Source: Phaffia rhodozyma (Eukaryota > Basidiomycota > Tremellomycetes > Cystofilobasidiales > Mrakiaceae). Taken from it: a stretch of DNA of 64,000 nt. The DNA lies in NCBI GenBank assembly GCA_014706385.1, contig JACGZH010000006.1, forward strand, positions 1,054,001 to 1,118,000. The letters run 5' to 3'. A model generated the notes under the pieces. The model worked only from the letters and a program-made list of their open reading frames with translations. It ran no database searches and was not told the DNA's origin. Within the stretch, counting starts at the first letter, position 1, and every line of letters begins with the position of its first letter. Both the position numbers and the translations under genes were made by a program. Positions 22,709 through 33,621 of the stretch are shown piece after piece.

Positions 22709-23747
22709 ATGGCATCTCCTCAGGTCAAATCTCATCAAGCTTGGACGGATGTGATGTGCGCGAACCGTTTGCTTCTCTCGTTCTCTTGCCTTGATCATCG
22801 GTCCGTTTTCAGTTGCCGTTGGGGTGTGTACGATGCTGATATTAATGAGACACGGCTCAACAGACCCGTCCTCCAGAGTGTTTGTCAGCTCATCAACACA
22901 GACGACGATCTTTATTCTGTTCAGGAAACCCAGAATGCAATCGATAATCGGGCGAGAGAACGTTCGGTCGAACAGGACCAGATCCAGGCCGAGTTAAAAG
23001 GTGCGTCCTTGCCTCTGTTCTTGTTCTACTCTTTCACCACGGAAGGAGAAGTAGAAGAGTCTCAACCCAGTTCCTCTCACGAACATGTTCATGTCCATGT
23101 TCACATGAACCAAACCAGCTCTAGCAAAAAAACTCAAGCAAGCGCAGTCCCAACTAACTCGAAAGCCGAATCAACCGACCGAACAGCAACATCGAGAATC
23201 CATCCAACAACTCGGCAAGACCCAGCTCTCGCTTGGCAAGGCAACGAACGAGAAGGAGAGTTCGATCGCTTCTAAAGCTCGGGCATTGGAGAACCTGAAA
23301 GAAGAATACGCAGCGTTGGAGAAAGAAAGGGAGCAGTGGAGAGAGAACCGGTTGTCAGGGAGTGATGCAGACGGAGACTCAGCAGAAACAGATGGGGAAG
23401 CGTATGTCAATTCTTATCTGCCACATCATTCCCTTTTCCTATTCTGAGCAAACTTCCGTTGCCTATCATTGATCAACCCTCCGATGTTCTCATTATTTTT
23501 CTCTGCTCCAAACGATTTCTTCAGACTTCGGCTTAATCTACTTCAATCTCTAGGCTATACACTTCTTCCCTCCCCATCAAACACCTCATCAATCAACGTT
23601 CCTTCAGCACCAAACAAGATCCTCGCCCGAAACGATGCTCAATCAAACATCACCCCTGTAACTTTACTCTCTGCCGAAGAAGCCCAGGACCCTGAAAAAC
23701 TCTGTGCGCTCGCTGGATTGCTCTGGGGCTTGACCGGCAGCGCATAG
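22709..23747 (+). CDS. SPC24: Kinetochore protein Spc24 (Ndc80 complex)
   Basis: Spc24 pairs with Spc25 at the inner end of the Ndc80 complex, linking kinetochores to microtubules. The ATG at 22709 begins MASPQVKSHQAW. The next part (LINTDDDLYSVQETQNAID) matches the family's N-terminal helix. The splice GAGTTAAAAG|GTGCGT to an acceptor before CAAAAAAACTC restores a long coiled coil (KKLKQAQSQLTRKPNQPTEQ, then LAKATNEKESSIASKARALE and NLKEEYAALEKEREQWREN). The last exon begins after a GTATGT intron and reads LRLNLLQSLGYTLLP, the start of the small globular RWD-like C-terminus. It ends with LCALAGLLWGLTGSA. The intron within codons 14-30 is inferred. MluI boxes upstream suggest G1/S expression. 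Confidence 0.8.
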
Positions 23748-24167
23748 CTCGTGAATGGATGGAAGGAGGGACGGGAATATACCTATAAGAAACGACATAT
23801 CATGATCTATCACGACCCTTCTTAGATGCTAACGGACATCGTGGCAAAACACTTATATGTACACTCAAAATACAATAATAAGCGATGTAGGTAGACGGTG
23901 CCAGGATGACGTGATGTTGTAACAAAAACAAACGAGGAAACTACATCGATAGGGGAGAACACTCAAGTTGATGGGTGTGACAGAGAGAATAGTAGCGACA
24001 CCTAAATGGACAATCAACAATCACAGACAGGAAGCAAGTAACACTTAGAGAACTCAGGGTTTCTCATACCGAGAAGATCTCAGGGGCACACGCCCAGGAG
24101 GAGAAAATAGCATCATACTATCTACATTCATCAACGCATAACATTTACTCTGATTTCCGCTCTAAAG
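23748..24167. other. Convergent intergenic region
   Basis: A 420-base stretch between the SPC24 stop and the 3' end of the next minus-strand gene. I see no open frame of note and no repeat. Confidence 0.4.
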
Positions 24168-25519
24168 TCATGAATGCGAGCTGACATAAATCAGAAAGAC
24201 GGATAACCAAGCCGAATAGATAGGAAAGCTAGGGAACATACGCTCTGAGTTTCTTTCGAAAAAGATCTAGCCGAAGATCATATCGATACTGAACGTCTCG
24301 TCTTCTCTCCCTGATATCACTCAGCTTGATTTGAATCATTCGATCCGAAGTATTCGAAACGAGAGGATTTGATTCGAGTTTGGATCCAGCCACACTGGTT
24401 GACTATAGATGCAAACAGTCTCTTGATTCACTGAATATACAACAGCGCCCAACAGATACAGCAGGAGAACTCACTTCCGTTTGATTTTTCGAGTTCTGGT
24501 CGACGATCCACCCATTTTCTACTGCTTCAGTCAGTACTTTTCTCTCCATCTGGTCAAACATCTCTACCATATGACTGCTTTCGGACTCGGCTGATCTGAT
24601 CATCGACAGAATCTCTTCCGGTGACCCGGCTTCAGAGCTCGACACCTTCGGTAAGCCCATCGAGGAGTACTGGGCTGAGAAAGAGGGCCTGCTACTATAC
24701 CTGGTGTATCGTGAACTTAATGATAAGGCCCGCTCGTGATAAGAAATAGGAGCAGGCTTCCAGTCAAGGGGCATACCCCGCACTGATTGAACGGAGCCTC
24801 TGGCTGGTTCGGTCGTACGGTTTGAGCTGTTGCTCAGAGAAGAGCTTTGTCTACTCGCGCACTCGTCAAATAATATTTGTCGAAGTAGACGGTAGTCTTC
24901 ATCTCTGGAAATGTCGATCAGTCGATCAGAATTGATGTGGGTGATGAAACCTATATGTTCTCTCTAAAATCTGATGAACTAACCCCAGGAGACTGTTGGA
25001 ATTGGCCATCGCTAGTTGATTCAATCTACTCGCCATACTTATCGGTCGATCAGATAAAGCGCGCGCATGGAGAGTTATCAATATGGTATCAGGATGGATT
25101 AGAAACAGTCAAACCGTAGGAGGAGGAGGGTTGACAGGGATATACACTCACGTATCCACATCTTCTTTCTGATCTCTATCCAGTTCTCGATGTGATGCTC
25201 TTCTGATTGATTCACTCGGTTGGTACACCGAGGTGTGAGATTTTCTCTGGTATATACTGGGCATAGTCTGGGAATACATCGCCACCGGCCTTGAGCCTAA
25301 TCCGAATTTGATCTTACTTATCAGTCCTTTCTCAGGTGGTTCTGTGGACAGCAGACGCGAATCTACCGCTGTAGGATTACATGAAGGATTTGCGAGAGCA
25401 ATGGAAACTTCCGATCCTTTAATAAATAGATCGCTAGGTCGACCAATGGTATTGAATTGCGGATTCAGCTCGTTCATGACCGACAGCCGAGGCGTATGCT
25501 TGATCGAGCGTATAGACAT
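24168..25519 (-). CDS. Hypothetical protein, Ser-rich with a helical C-terminal half
   Basis: I do not recognise this protein. The visible first exon (25519 to about 25152) reads MSIRSIKHTPRLSVMNELNP and a Ser/Pro-rich region with PPEKGLISKIKFGLGSR. A middle exon has DEDYRLLRQILFDECASRQS. Later come MRGMPLDWKPAPISYHERAL, SPEEILSMIRSAESESSHMV and EMFDQMERKVLTEAVENGW, both probably amphipathic helices. The next exon gives MIQIKLSDIRERRRDVQYRY then DLRLDLFRKKLRA, a basic coiled-coil-like helix. A short last exon ends at 24168. The helix set suggests a structural or adaptor protein. The ATG at 25519 is preceded directly by a splice-acceptor-like CGAATAG, so it may not be the true start: exons at 25.8-26.1 kb could belong here. 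Confidence 0.5.
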
Positions 25520-26432
25520 CTATTCGAAACGTTGCAAGATTAGAGCGAAACAACGAGGGAGAAACGGAGAACATGCGAATGAAAGCGTGTGATCAGTTCG
25601 GTTTAAACCAAACTCGAAATCTCCAACGTCCAACTTTCAAAAGACCCAAGCTTAAGAAGAGAGAGAGAAACTGGAGGCCGAACCCGTTTAGATTTACGGT
25701 CATGATCTGGATGGTCGATCGATGATCCTATCGTCTCGACGCTTGGGTGTCCCTTGACGAACGACGAAAAGTAACCCATACCGATATATGCGCGTGCTCG
25801 AGTCAAAGACAATCAATGAGGAAGGGGTGACCTGGGGTGGCGCTTCTCGCAAGGTGAGTTCAACGTGTACGGTGAGATTCCAAGAGCTACTTGTTGCGAG
25901 AACAGAGAGTTGAGCGAACACAAGTGTTGTTGTTGTGACCTGATCTGAGGGAATGGCCTGTCCGGATGGATACAGACCTTAGCGATCTTTTCGTTCCTGG
26001 ATCCCGGGCACGGTCGAAACGTGCGAGCAGCCACCGTGCTCCAGCAACATCAGCGGTCTCAAGCTTGTGTGATCTCGGACGATGCTCCGGGTGATTAAGG
26101 CTCATGAATTAGAAACTAAAGACATTTATCGGAAATAGACACGGGTATCATGGTGGTATCGTTGTAGTATCTGATCGAAGAAAACGTCGGATGAGGAAAG
26201 GAAGAGGGAAGCAGTTGATCGTGACCATCGAACAAAAGGGAGCAAGAAGACAAGTTAAAAGAACAAATGGCGCGAGAGAACTAGCCGATTGAGAAATCAT
26301 GTTGAACAGAAGACGAAGAAAGAAAGCGGGAACAAGAGACGATACAACAAGAAAACAAAACGAGTCAAGAAACGAAGAGAGCAGAAAAGAATGGAGAAAG
26401 AAAAAAGATAGAAAGAAACCTCTTGATTGGGC
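25520..26432 (-). other. Region with possible 5' exons of the upstream-oriented hypothetical gene
   Basis: On the minus strand an ATG at 26105 opens MSLNHPEHRPRSHKLETADV, continuing to a GTCTGT donor near 25979. A nearby acceptor (GATCAG) leads to SQQQHLCSLNSLFSQQVALG in the compatible phase, up to a GTCACC donor near 25830. This would imply an intron of only about 38 nt. The exons could be the start of the 24.2-25.5 kb gene or of a small separate gene, or be noncoding. I could not extend the frame further with confidence. The stretch 26110-26432 shows no gene. Confidence 0.25.
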
Positions 26433-29094
26433 TCAAGATAAGATTTCTGAACTGGCAGCTCTCAACGCACTCCTCGTCGACCTTCTTAATGGTACCGGCA
26501 CCGACATCACTGGCTTTACCTGTCCGTCACCTGATACGCCATCGTTCGGAGGAAGCAAAGCCGGTGCCAAAAGCTCTGTGACTGAGGTTTTGACACTGGG
26601 TGTGCGCGACCTCGATCGCGTCGCCCTCTTTGTCGGAGCCACTGCCACCGATAGTTCCTTCTCTTCAAGTACTTTCTCTTGCGGGACCTCCGTAAGCTCG
26701 ATCTCAACCTGTCGTTCCCCCTCGAACTCATCTTCATCATCCAGGTTGAAAGCAAACTTTTCGATGCCGCTCAAAGAAATCGTCGTCGTCTCCGTTGGCC
26801 GATCCATCTCGGATAGATCTCTGGGTGGCGAGTGGGCAGAGCAAGGCGAGGATGAAGGTGAGGAGAAAGTCGCCGAGACCGTCTGCCTGATGGATCGTTT
26901 GGACCTCTTGGAAGGTGAGGGTGGATCCTCTGTAGACGCGTGAAATTTTGAAGAGCTGAGCGATCGTTTTGAGGAAGAAGTAGGAGAAGAGACAGGTGAG
27001 AGAGACGAGCTTGGATCAGGCTGAGGCGTGGTCTCGCGAGAAAGCCGGCGAGAAGGGGAAGAGAGATGTCGATGGTGATGGGAGGAGGGTGTACGTATAG
27101 GCGAGCGGGTAGTCGATGGAAGGGTAGGAGCCGACGGGCAAGAGAGTGACGGAGACATGGAAAGAACGGGCTCATCAAATGTTTGGAAAGGTTCTGATAT
27201 CGGGGATGGTGGTAAAGTGACTGGCGGAGTGAGCGAAGCATCGACGGGCGTTACTTTAGCTGTGACGATCAAAAGATAAAGACCAAATGAGTACAGGGCT
27301 ACATTCAAAAGAAAAACGACCGAAGCCACTACTAACCTTTACTAGCCGTCTTCTTTACTGCCGCTTTTTTCGTTTTTGGCTTTGGCAAATCCAACTCGAT
27401 GTTTTCCGGAGTGACTCCGTTTGCAGATGGTCCGATGTCTTCTACTGGTTTTTCCCCCTTGACTCCCTCCTTTTTGTCGACGTTTTTGACGATTTTTGCG
27501 CCCAACCCCGTCAAGGTCTCCTGCCTCTCCCAATCACTCTTCTTGACCGTTCGCCATTCCTCTTCGACCTTGCTCACAAACGCGTCACAGTCGCCCTTGA
27601 CCCAATAATCAAACACCCCTTTCCATTCCGCTCCCTGAGGTTCCGTCTTGTTGACGAACACCACCCGACCTTTGCCTCCGTGTGGTCTAGCCTTGGTGAC
27701 CGGCAAAGAATGGATAGATCGGGAAAGTTCTTTCACGAGCCTTTTGAGTCCATGGACTTTAAGAGAGGTACCGAGAACGAGGAGCAGGTCTGGCGTTTTA
27801 GAAAGGTCATGTGTCTGCAGACTGCCTATCGAATCTCCATTAGGATGGTTCTGATCGAAGGAAGCAAGAGAAAATCAGCCGATCAGAAAGACAAGCATCC
27901 TAGGGAAGAGTAAATGACTATATGCGTACCTCGTCGTACAACACGATCGACGGTCTCAACACGCCCGTAGCCAAAGTCCGAGCAGCCCTCGCCCGCCGCT
28001 CTCCGGCTGTGATGATGATGACGATGAAAACTGTCAGTATACAACGGTACATCTTGAAAGTCGGAGCCACAGGTTTGATGGGAAAAGAGACAAGCGCTAT
28101 GAAGAAGAACGAAAGAAGAAAGAAAAAGAAAACGAACCTCTCTCTTCACAGGCAGGGCATTCCGGGGCGTCACCCTCTCGAAAGATCTCGACATACTCTG
28201 GAGTGAAATCATAAGAGCTCTGACAGACCATACATCGGACCTGATGAATGTCTCCGTGTAGTTGAACATTTTTCGTCCATTTTTTGTGCATCGTCGGGCC
28301 TCCACTCGATCGGGCTGTTGACGTAGACGCGGCGGACAGAATAGAGTCTTGGGAGGAAGACGGGTAATCGGATGATTGAGATGACGGAGGAAACGATTCC
28401 TGAGAAGACTGTGGCTGATCGAGAGGCGATTCTTCACTCGAAGGTGCCGTGAATGGGGTGGTGGAAGCTATAGATGTTATGGAGGATGACGGATCTGGCG
28501 GAGGTGACGAACTGCACGCCAGCCCGGCTCGTCGTTCCAGTCCATCGATGTTTTGGGTATAACTTCTCATGAGTTTGCCCTTTTCGTCGAGCTTTTTAAC
28601 AAACAGATGCGTCTTGGACGGTTCGACCGCATCGATCGACAGTTTGAGTTCGGCGATAAAGGAGTAGAAGAGTGAAGTTGATTCGGCAGATCGGAAGAGA
28701 GAGGACGAAAAGAGGTCTTTGCCCGTAAGGACGATATTGGGGTATCTAGTTTTCACTAGGTTGTAGAGTCCGTCTTGTGAACGAAAGTCCTGAAGAGACG
28801 GAGAACATACAGACCGTGAAAGAAAAACATTTGTCAATAAGGGAGCGTTTCATAGCGGATTGGACGAAAACGAGAAGAAAAAAGAAGGGAAGAGAACAAC
28901 AAAGAGTCCTCTCTCTGTTCCAAGACGGAAGGACGAACCGGGATCCCACAACTACAACTGATGCCCGCTCCAGAGACAACCACGATCTTCTTACTCTTTG
29001 CGACGCTGGTTGATATCGAGCTGAGCTGTCTCCGAAGAGGCGCATCCTCCGGAGCAGTCGATTGAAGGAGGTGTCCGAGATCTAACGTGATCAT
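26433..29094 (-). CDS. NAD-dependent histone deacetylase, sirtuin of Hst3/Hst4 type
   Basis: From the ATG at 29094: MITLDLGHLLQST, then IVVVSGAGISCSCGIP spliced to DFRSQDGLYNLVK, the NAD-binding GAGIS and substrate-loop blocks of Sir2 enzymes. YTQNIDGLERRAGL carries the catalytic TQNID, and VQLHGDIHQVRC the active-site His. The zinc site is CMVC...CPAC (28120-28235). Between QNID and the catalytic His is a Ser/Pro-rich insertion of about 85 residues (28290-28530). After the zinc module come LLLVLGTSLKVHGLKRLVKE, VVFVNKTEP and FDYWVKGDCDAFV, completing the Rossmann fold. The order ISCSCGIPDFRS and LVLGTSLKVHG resembles Hst3/Hst4, which remove acetyl from H3K56 after S phase. A long tail of about 290 residues (Ser/Pro/basic, with KRSKRSIRQ and two RRSTRS/KRATRSRSR blocks) may hold nuclear localisation and phosphorylation sites. 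Stop at 26433. Confidence 0.85.
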
Positions 29095-29751
29095 CGGGCG
29101 TTGAGATTTGTTCCTGTTGTTGGGCTTGAATGAATTTTCTCTAGCTTGACTGATCGAGGCGATAACCTGCTCGGTGACTGACTAGACGGACAGAAGGATG
29201 GATGGATGGATGGAATTCTGAAGAAACAGAGGATATATGCAAATGAACCAAGAACGCAATGGCAATGAACTGTTGTCGTTGTCAAGAGCAAAGGATGGGA
29301 CGATGTCTCTTCTAACGGACCGGACGGGAGAAGAAGGTGAGCCTGGAAGGAAAGCGGCTGACGAGGTTGAAGGATAGGATCTACAGCCGACTGCGCGTCG
29401 TCATGACTTTTCCCGTTGGATGTATCTTTCTTGTGCGCTATTCTTTGCTTGTTGTCTGTGTATGCTTAGTGTGTTTGTCGAAGCGTGTCTGTCATAGCGT
29501 ATGTTCACATGAGAACATGGTAGAAGAATAATTGTTCTTGTGCGTGTATTGAGTGTGACAAGAGGCTTTCGGACGCATGTGCGTTGGATGATCTTAACAA
29601 CAGTGATGATGAAAGGAGAGCACATATATATATACAACAAGAATTTGACTAGATAAAGACAGACATACACTAAGAACAGATGGAAAAGCAAAAGTCAGCA
29701 CAAGGTGACAACGATGCTGAAACCAAAGATCCCAAGCCACTGGATATCCCC
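29095..29751. other. Intergenic region upstream of the sirtuin
   Basis: This holds the sirtuin promoter. I see GGAT repeats near 29197-29215 and a TA-rich tract at about 29624-29636. No coding region is convincing. Confidence 0.35.
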
Positions 29752-29955
29752 TCAGGATTGCAGAATTACGAGATCCACATAGATGATTGAGGTGTCCTCC
29801 CTGACCGTTTCGAGACGAGCGGGCCAGGAAGGGATGTGATTGGTTCTCATCATAAGGGAGGGTGGCTTGGGGAGAGCGTGAAGACTAAAGTGTTTCTTAC
29901 GATTTGTTGTGTAACAGCGACCCTGATCTAAACCGACAGAGTAAATGTATGGCAT
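29752..29955 (-). CDS. Possible small orphan ORF (67 aa)
   Basis: An open frame from ATG (29955) to a stop at 29752 reads MPYIYSVGLDQGRCYTTNRK and ends EDTSIIYVDLVILQS. It lies in otherwise gene-poor sequence. Just after an acceptor-like CTCGAAG the ATG could also be internal to a spliced transcript, and a GTAAGA donor sits inside the frame. No family is recognised. Part of its 3' end (29773-29790) loosely resembles the repeated element 250 bases further on. It could be a chance frame. Confidence 0.2.
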   Translation of the reverse strand: MPYIYSVGLDQGRCYTTNRKKHFSLHALPKPPSLMMRTNHIPSWPARLETVREDTSIIYVDLVILQS

Positions 29956-30020
29956 CTTCGAGTCAGTAAATTTGCACTGTTCAGACAGAATTCAAAGTAT
30001 AAGATCAAAGAGACGAGATG

Positions 30021-30105
30021 GTTTCAGAAATAAAAAAGAAGAAGAGTTGTGATCCACATGTGGATATTAAGACTGTTGAGCTTGTAAAATTTGTTCATCC
30101 TTAGA
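30021..30105 (-). repeat. Duplicated 3'-exon-like element, copy 1
   Basis: About 85 bases are shared with copy 2 at 30333-30419, with the 39 bases 30067-30105 identical. On the minus strand the copy begins right after TCTAAG, which follows a strong pyrimidine tract, so it looks like a splice acceptor leading into GATGAACAAATTTTAC. One frame reads DEQILQAQQS then stop; another opens with ATG (MNKFYKLNSLN) and stays open to the end of the element. A palindromic ATCCACATGTGGAT lies inside it. It ends with a CTGA. Confidence 0.7.
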
Positions 30106-30332
30106 AGGGCCACCTTGCGGTGCGGTGGGAGAGGGGGAAGGGAAATGATATGTATCAGCCAGAATTGGATGGAACCAACCTTTTCAGAAGACCAGTATGG
30201 CAAACACGAATGATCAACGTTTCCAAACGACCTAACCTAGGACCAACAAGACCCGAGCAAGAGAAAACATCCGTTAGTAAAAAAGATTCTCAAAAAAGGA
30301 TCAGGCTGGAAGAAAAACTGAGGTGAAAGAGT

Positions 30333-30419
30333 GATTTCAGAGAATAAAAAAGAAGAAGAGTTGTAATCCACATAGGGTGATTAAGACTGTTGAGCTTGTA
30401 AAATTTGTTCATCCTTAGA
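30333..30419 (-). repeat. Duplicated 3'-exon-like element, copy 2
   Basis: The partner of copy 1, offset by 314 bases in the same orientation. On the minus strand it is preceded by what looks like a complete intron: a GTAAGT donor near 30491 and a C/T tract before TCTAAG. That would join it to an upstream open stretch encoding AVNNEVVPLRDMTGVVGEIL. Differences from copy 1 cluster in the centre and at the far end. Whether this is a terminal exon, a noncoding RNA or a mobile remnant cannot be settled from sequence alone. Confidence 0.7.
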
Positions 30420-31742
30420 CGTCGGAGAGTGTGAGGGAGGAAGAGGGAGGGGATGATGTTGTAGGATTGCTGTATGGCTTAGAGACTTACCATGAAGGAA
30501 ATAGAAAGGCGAGAAAAAGACCAAGCCGTTCTTCCACAAGACAAGATCTCGCCAACAACTCCAGTCATATCCCTTAGAGGGACGACCTCGTTGTTCACTG
30601 CCGATCTTCTCTTGATGGCAACAACGACTGGCTTGAGCAAGAGAAGAAGAGAGAGGGAGTCAACCTACCGAATGCCCAAGACTTGAAAAATAAGAAGTGA
30701 AAAAGTCCAGCGGAGTTTGAACGGGAAAAAGGTCACGACGTTGGCCGATCACGTAGGTGAGCATTGGGTTGAGTGTGTTGTCGTACAGCGCGCAGGGTCT
30801 CCGTGAGCGATGCACTTGGTTCAAAGATGGAAGAGTTTGGAGGTCGTGTAGATCGTAGAATGGTCTTGCCGGGATTCTGAGGAAGAAGATAGTTTGCAGA
30901 TATTTAAAAGAAGGGAAATGAAGAAACGGATCAAGTGAGAGATAGAGACAGAGTTAGAGCTGAGCATTGTTGGTGTAGATGACCAAGATACAAAGGATCA
31001 AGAAACAATCTGCTATAGAGAGATGAATCGGTTCTTGTAGAACAAGGAGAACAGAGACTCGAACAAGCCAACCAAGTTGTCGGTCTGGGAAGGAGCAAGG
31101 AGCATCGATCAAGAGACGGATGGATACACGATCACCTAGGGATGGTGAAAGCGCGTGCAGAACAGGCTGGGGGCAAAACAGAGTGACACATGGAACGAAC
31201 GATGTAGACCCACTGAAGCAAACGAGTTGAGAGATCGCAGAGTGTTCGATAACACAGGAAGCAGGACACAGAACATAGAACATAGAATAGAACATGACCT
31301 CATTCAGAACTTCATGCATCCTGGTGGAACGATCCCAGCAAGGCTCAAAGGTTATAACTATGAATAGTCTAAAGAGTTTTATTGGGATCATCCATCGTGT
31401 TCAACGATCAACAGCGGCGCATGTGTTCTTCAACTATCAAGCCACCCAAGATCTCTCTCATAGATAAGGGATCGTCATCTAGATCTGTGTCTGTCCGTGT
31501 GTATGGATGTATGCTGGCTAAACCAACCGGGCAAGAGAATCTCGGGCAAGGAAAGGCTGAGCGCAGAAAACAAACGCGTCTCTAGCGTTGACAACATTAC
31601 ATCTATCAATCTACATCATACACCCACACAACCATACACCCACAGTTCACCGAGATCAACCAAGCTTCCCTCGCGATAGCCCACAACATCTTACGTTCAC
31701 TCCTGCATTCGTCTCGAAGACCTCATCAGATACTTGGACCCC
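30420..31742. other. Unassigned region upstream of SVP26
   Basis: Spliced minus-strand segments are conceivable (an open stretch around 30670-30895 after a CTCAG acceptor), but no frame gives a recognisable protein. The 145-codon minus-strand frame at 30954-31391 has a composition (Cys/Phe/Val-rich, internal near-repeat MFYSMFYV) that argues against coding. The part nearest 31743 must hold the SVP26 promoter. An ACGCGT occurs near 31577. Confidence 0.3.
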
Positions 31743-33452
31743 ATGGGCTTTCTCTGGGTTCTCACCGCGTGTACATGTCTCGTCACGGCCTTGTTCTGTC
31801 TGTTTGCACTAGGTAAAGTCGCTTCTCCGTTATCCTACCCGAATAGGCTTCCGCTTTGTTAACCAACAAATTCTACACTTCTATCCGGATGGCCCTATGG
31901 GAAACCACAGGAGCTGGACTCCTCTGGCTGGCCGATATGCTGGAACATAACCCAAAAGCTTCCCGTAGATGGGGCAGGACGTTAACCTACGTGAGCTCTT
32001 TCGTTCTGTTGCCGCCCATCAGAAGGGATCTTTCCCGTCTTGTCTTGATACACGACTGGCCTGCCGTGTCTTGATGGTATCCAGCTCTCTTTACTGATTC
32101 AACCCTCACTCTTCGTCCTCCTTGGCTCTTGTTCTTCTTTGATGTACGCACAAACGAATGTGATCAACTTGTAGACGGTGATCAGTGCTCATGTACTACT
32201 CTACCTAGTGGATTCATACCCTCTGAAGTTGATCCTACTCTCGATAGTAGCTCATTTGGTATACCTGGTAAAGCCCTTCTCACAACATCTATTTTACAAA
32301 CATATCCGACTTTCAATCTTGTCCTCTTTCTAATGCTGACTCGTATTTAACATGAACCGACAGCGAATCATCACACTCATCCCGACGCCTAGCTTAGCTT
32401 CTCCAGGTATCACACTCATCTTGGGAGTTATCCTTCTACCGGTGACCCACCTATCATGGTACTACCATTTCCTTGAAGCGCAATCTAAAGAGCTCAAGAT
32501 TAGACCGGTGTACGGCAAGGCAGCTCGTTTGGAGAGAGCAGCCGAGGTCAGGTATGACGGACTGGAGAGATTCACGTTTTATGTGGTAGCGGTCTGGGCT
32601 GTCCCGTTCTTCGTGTTTCTGAGTCTAAGTAAGATAAATCCCATGCTTTCTTGTTTGGTTCCTTTTCTTCTATCTATGGATACTCTGTCACACAAAGACT
32701 AACGTTAAGGTCTCTCATGTGTTCTACCCGACGCGTCTTCTCCCGGTAATCGCAACTCAGACTCCACTCCAGGTGGAGCAAACCCAATCACCTCTAAAGA
32801 GCCTAGCTCTTCTGCCTTCACCTTACCTCCTCCATCGAAATCCATACTGTCCTCTTTCCTTTCTCGATTCTTCCCAAGGAAATACTTTGAGCGCGAGCTC
32901 GACCCAACCGAAGGTCTACTATCCCCCCATTCGGGCCTGGACCCAAACAACCAAGCTTCGCTCTCATCATCTCAACAACCATCCTCTCCTCGAAGTTCGC
33001 TTCAGTCAACATCATACAGAAAACCGCCCTCGTTCTTGTCGGCCAGTTCATCACCTATGACGGCGAGCGTGAGTCAACCGACGGCAGGAGGATCGAATTC
33101 AGCAAGCCACGTCACTCAGAGAATGTACGCGCCCAGAGGGTTTGACGCTGGCAACCCTTCGTCCACTCTCTCTCCTCGATTCAAGACTGGCGTCCTCTAC
33201 GATCCTAACGAAGAGGTAAGAGCAGAGGATGAACAGGAAGGAATCAGAAGTGGGGCCGGTGGTGGAGGGACCTTGCTGAGGAGAACGGCTTCGGCCACTG
33301 GAATAGCTCAGATGAGCTATCCAACAAACTCAATGGAAGGCGGGTCGAGCTCTTCAAGTGGACCAGGGTTCCCCTCAGGAGGTAGATTCGGAACTCCAAT
33401 GAGGAGCGCGACTCTGATGGGTACCTTTCCGAGAGCAAGTGAAAACATATAA
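31743..33452 (+). CDS. SVP26: SVP26/TEX261-family ER-Golgi membrane protein with long C-terminal tail
   Basis: Svp26 is a four-helix protein of COPII vesicles that acts as cargo adaptor for type II Golgi glycosyltransferases. Exons join as MGFLWVLTACTCLVTALFCL, GAGLLWLADMLEHNPKASRR, TVISAHVLLYLVDSYPLKLI, then RIITLIPTPSLASPGITLIL, PVTHLSWYYHFLEAQ and LERFTFYVVAVWAVPFFVFLSLS. This follows the TEX261/Svp26 order: four membrane segments, an E-rich loop after TM1, and the last segment ending FLSLS. The sequence then continues for about 240 residues of Ser/Pro/Gly-rich disorder (SSSPMTASVSQPTAGGSNSA, ending FPRASENI), which is much longer than the roughly 200-residue animal protein. The splice AGTCTAA|GTAAGT keeps the frame into the tail. 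The glycosyltransferase-like gene at 1.5 kb is a possible functional client, not evidence of linkage. Confidence 0.8.
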
Positions 33453-33621
33453 GTCTTATCTGATCATCAAAGTCTTCATTCTATGAATGATTCAAGAATT
33501 GTCATAACCGGAACGGGAAGAGCTCGGCAGTGGGAGTTCGTTCACTCGAAGGCACAAATGTCACTTTAGGTTGTATGCGGTAGAGAGTGGCAAAATTAGA
33601 TGGAGAACGAAACACATGATG

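Noticed and set aside
27883..28437. 184-codon minus-strand frame over the sirtuin
   Set aside because: It is out of frame with the Sir2 motifs and crosses a sirtuin intron.
30021..30419. C/D-box snoRNA call for the two repeated elements
   Set aside because: The C-box-like AGGATGA departs from RTGATGA and there is no clear terminal stem, so I kept it as an open alternative only.
30954..31391. 145-codon open frame on the minus strand upstream of SVP26
   Set aside because: No family pattern, internal near-repeats and an unlikely Cys/Phe-rich composition. It is probably a chance frame.
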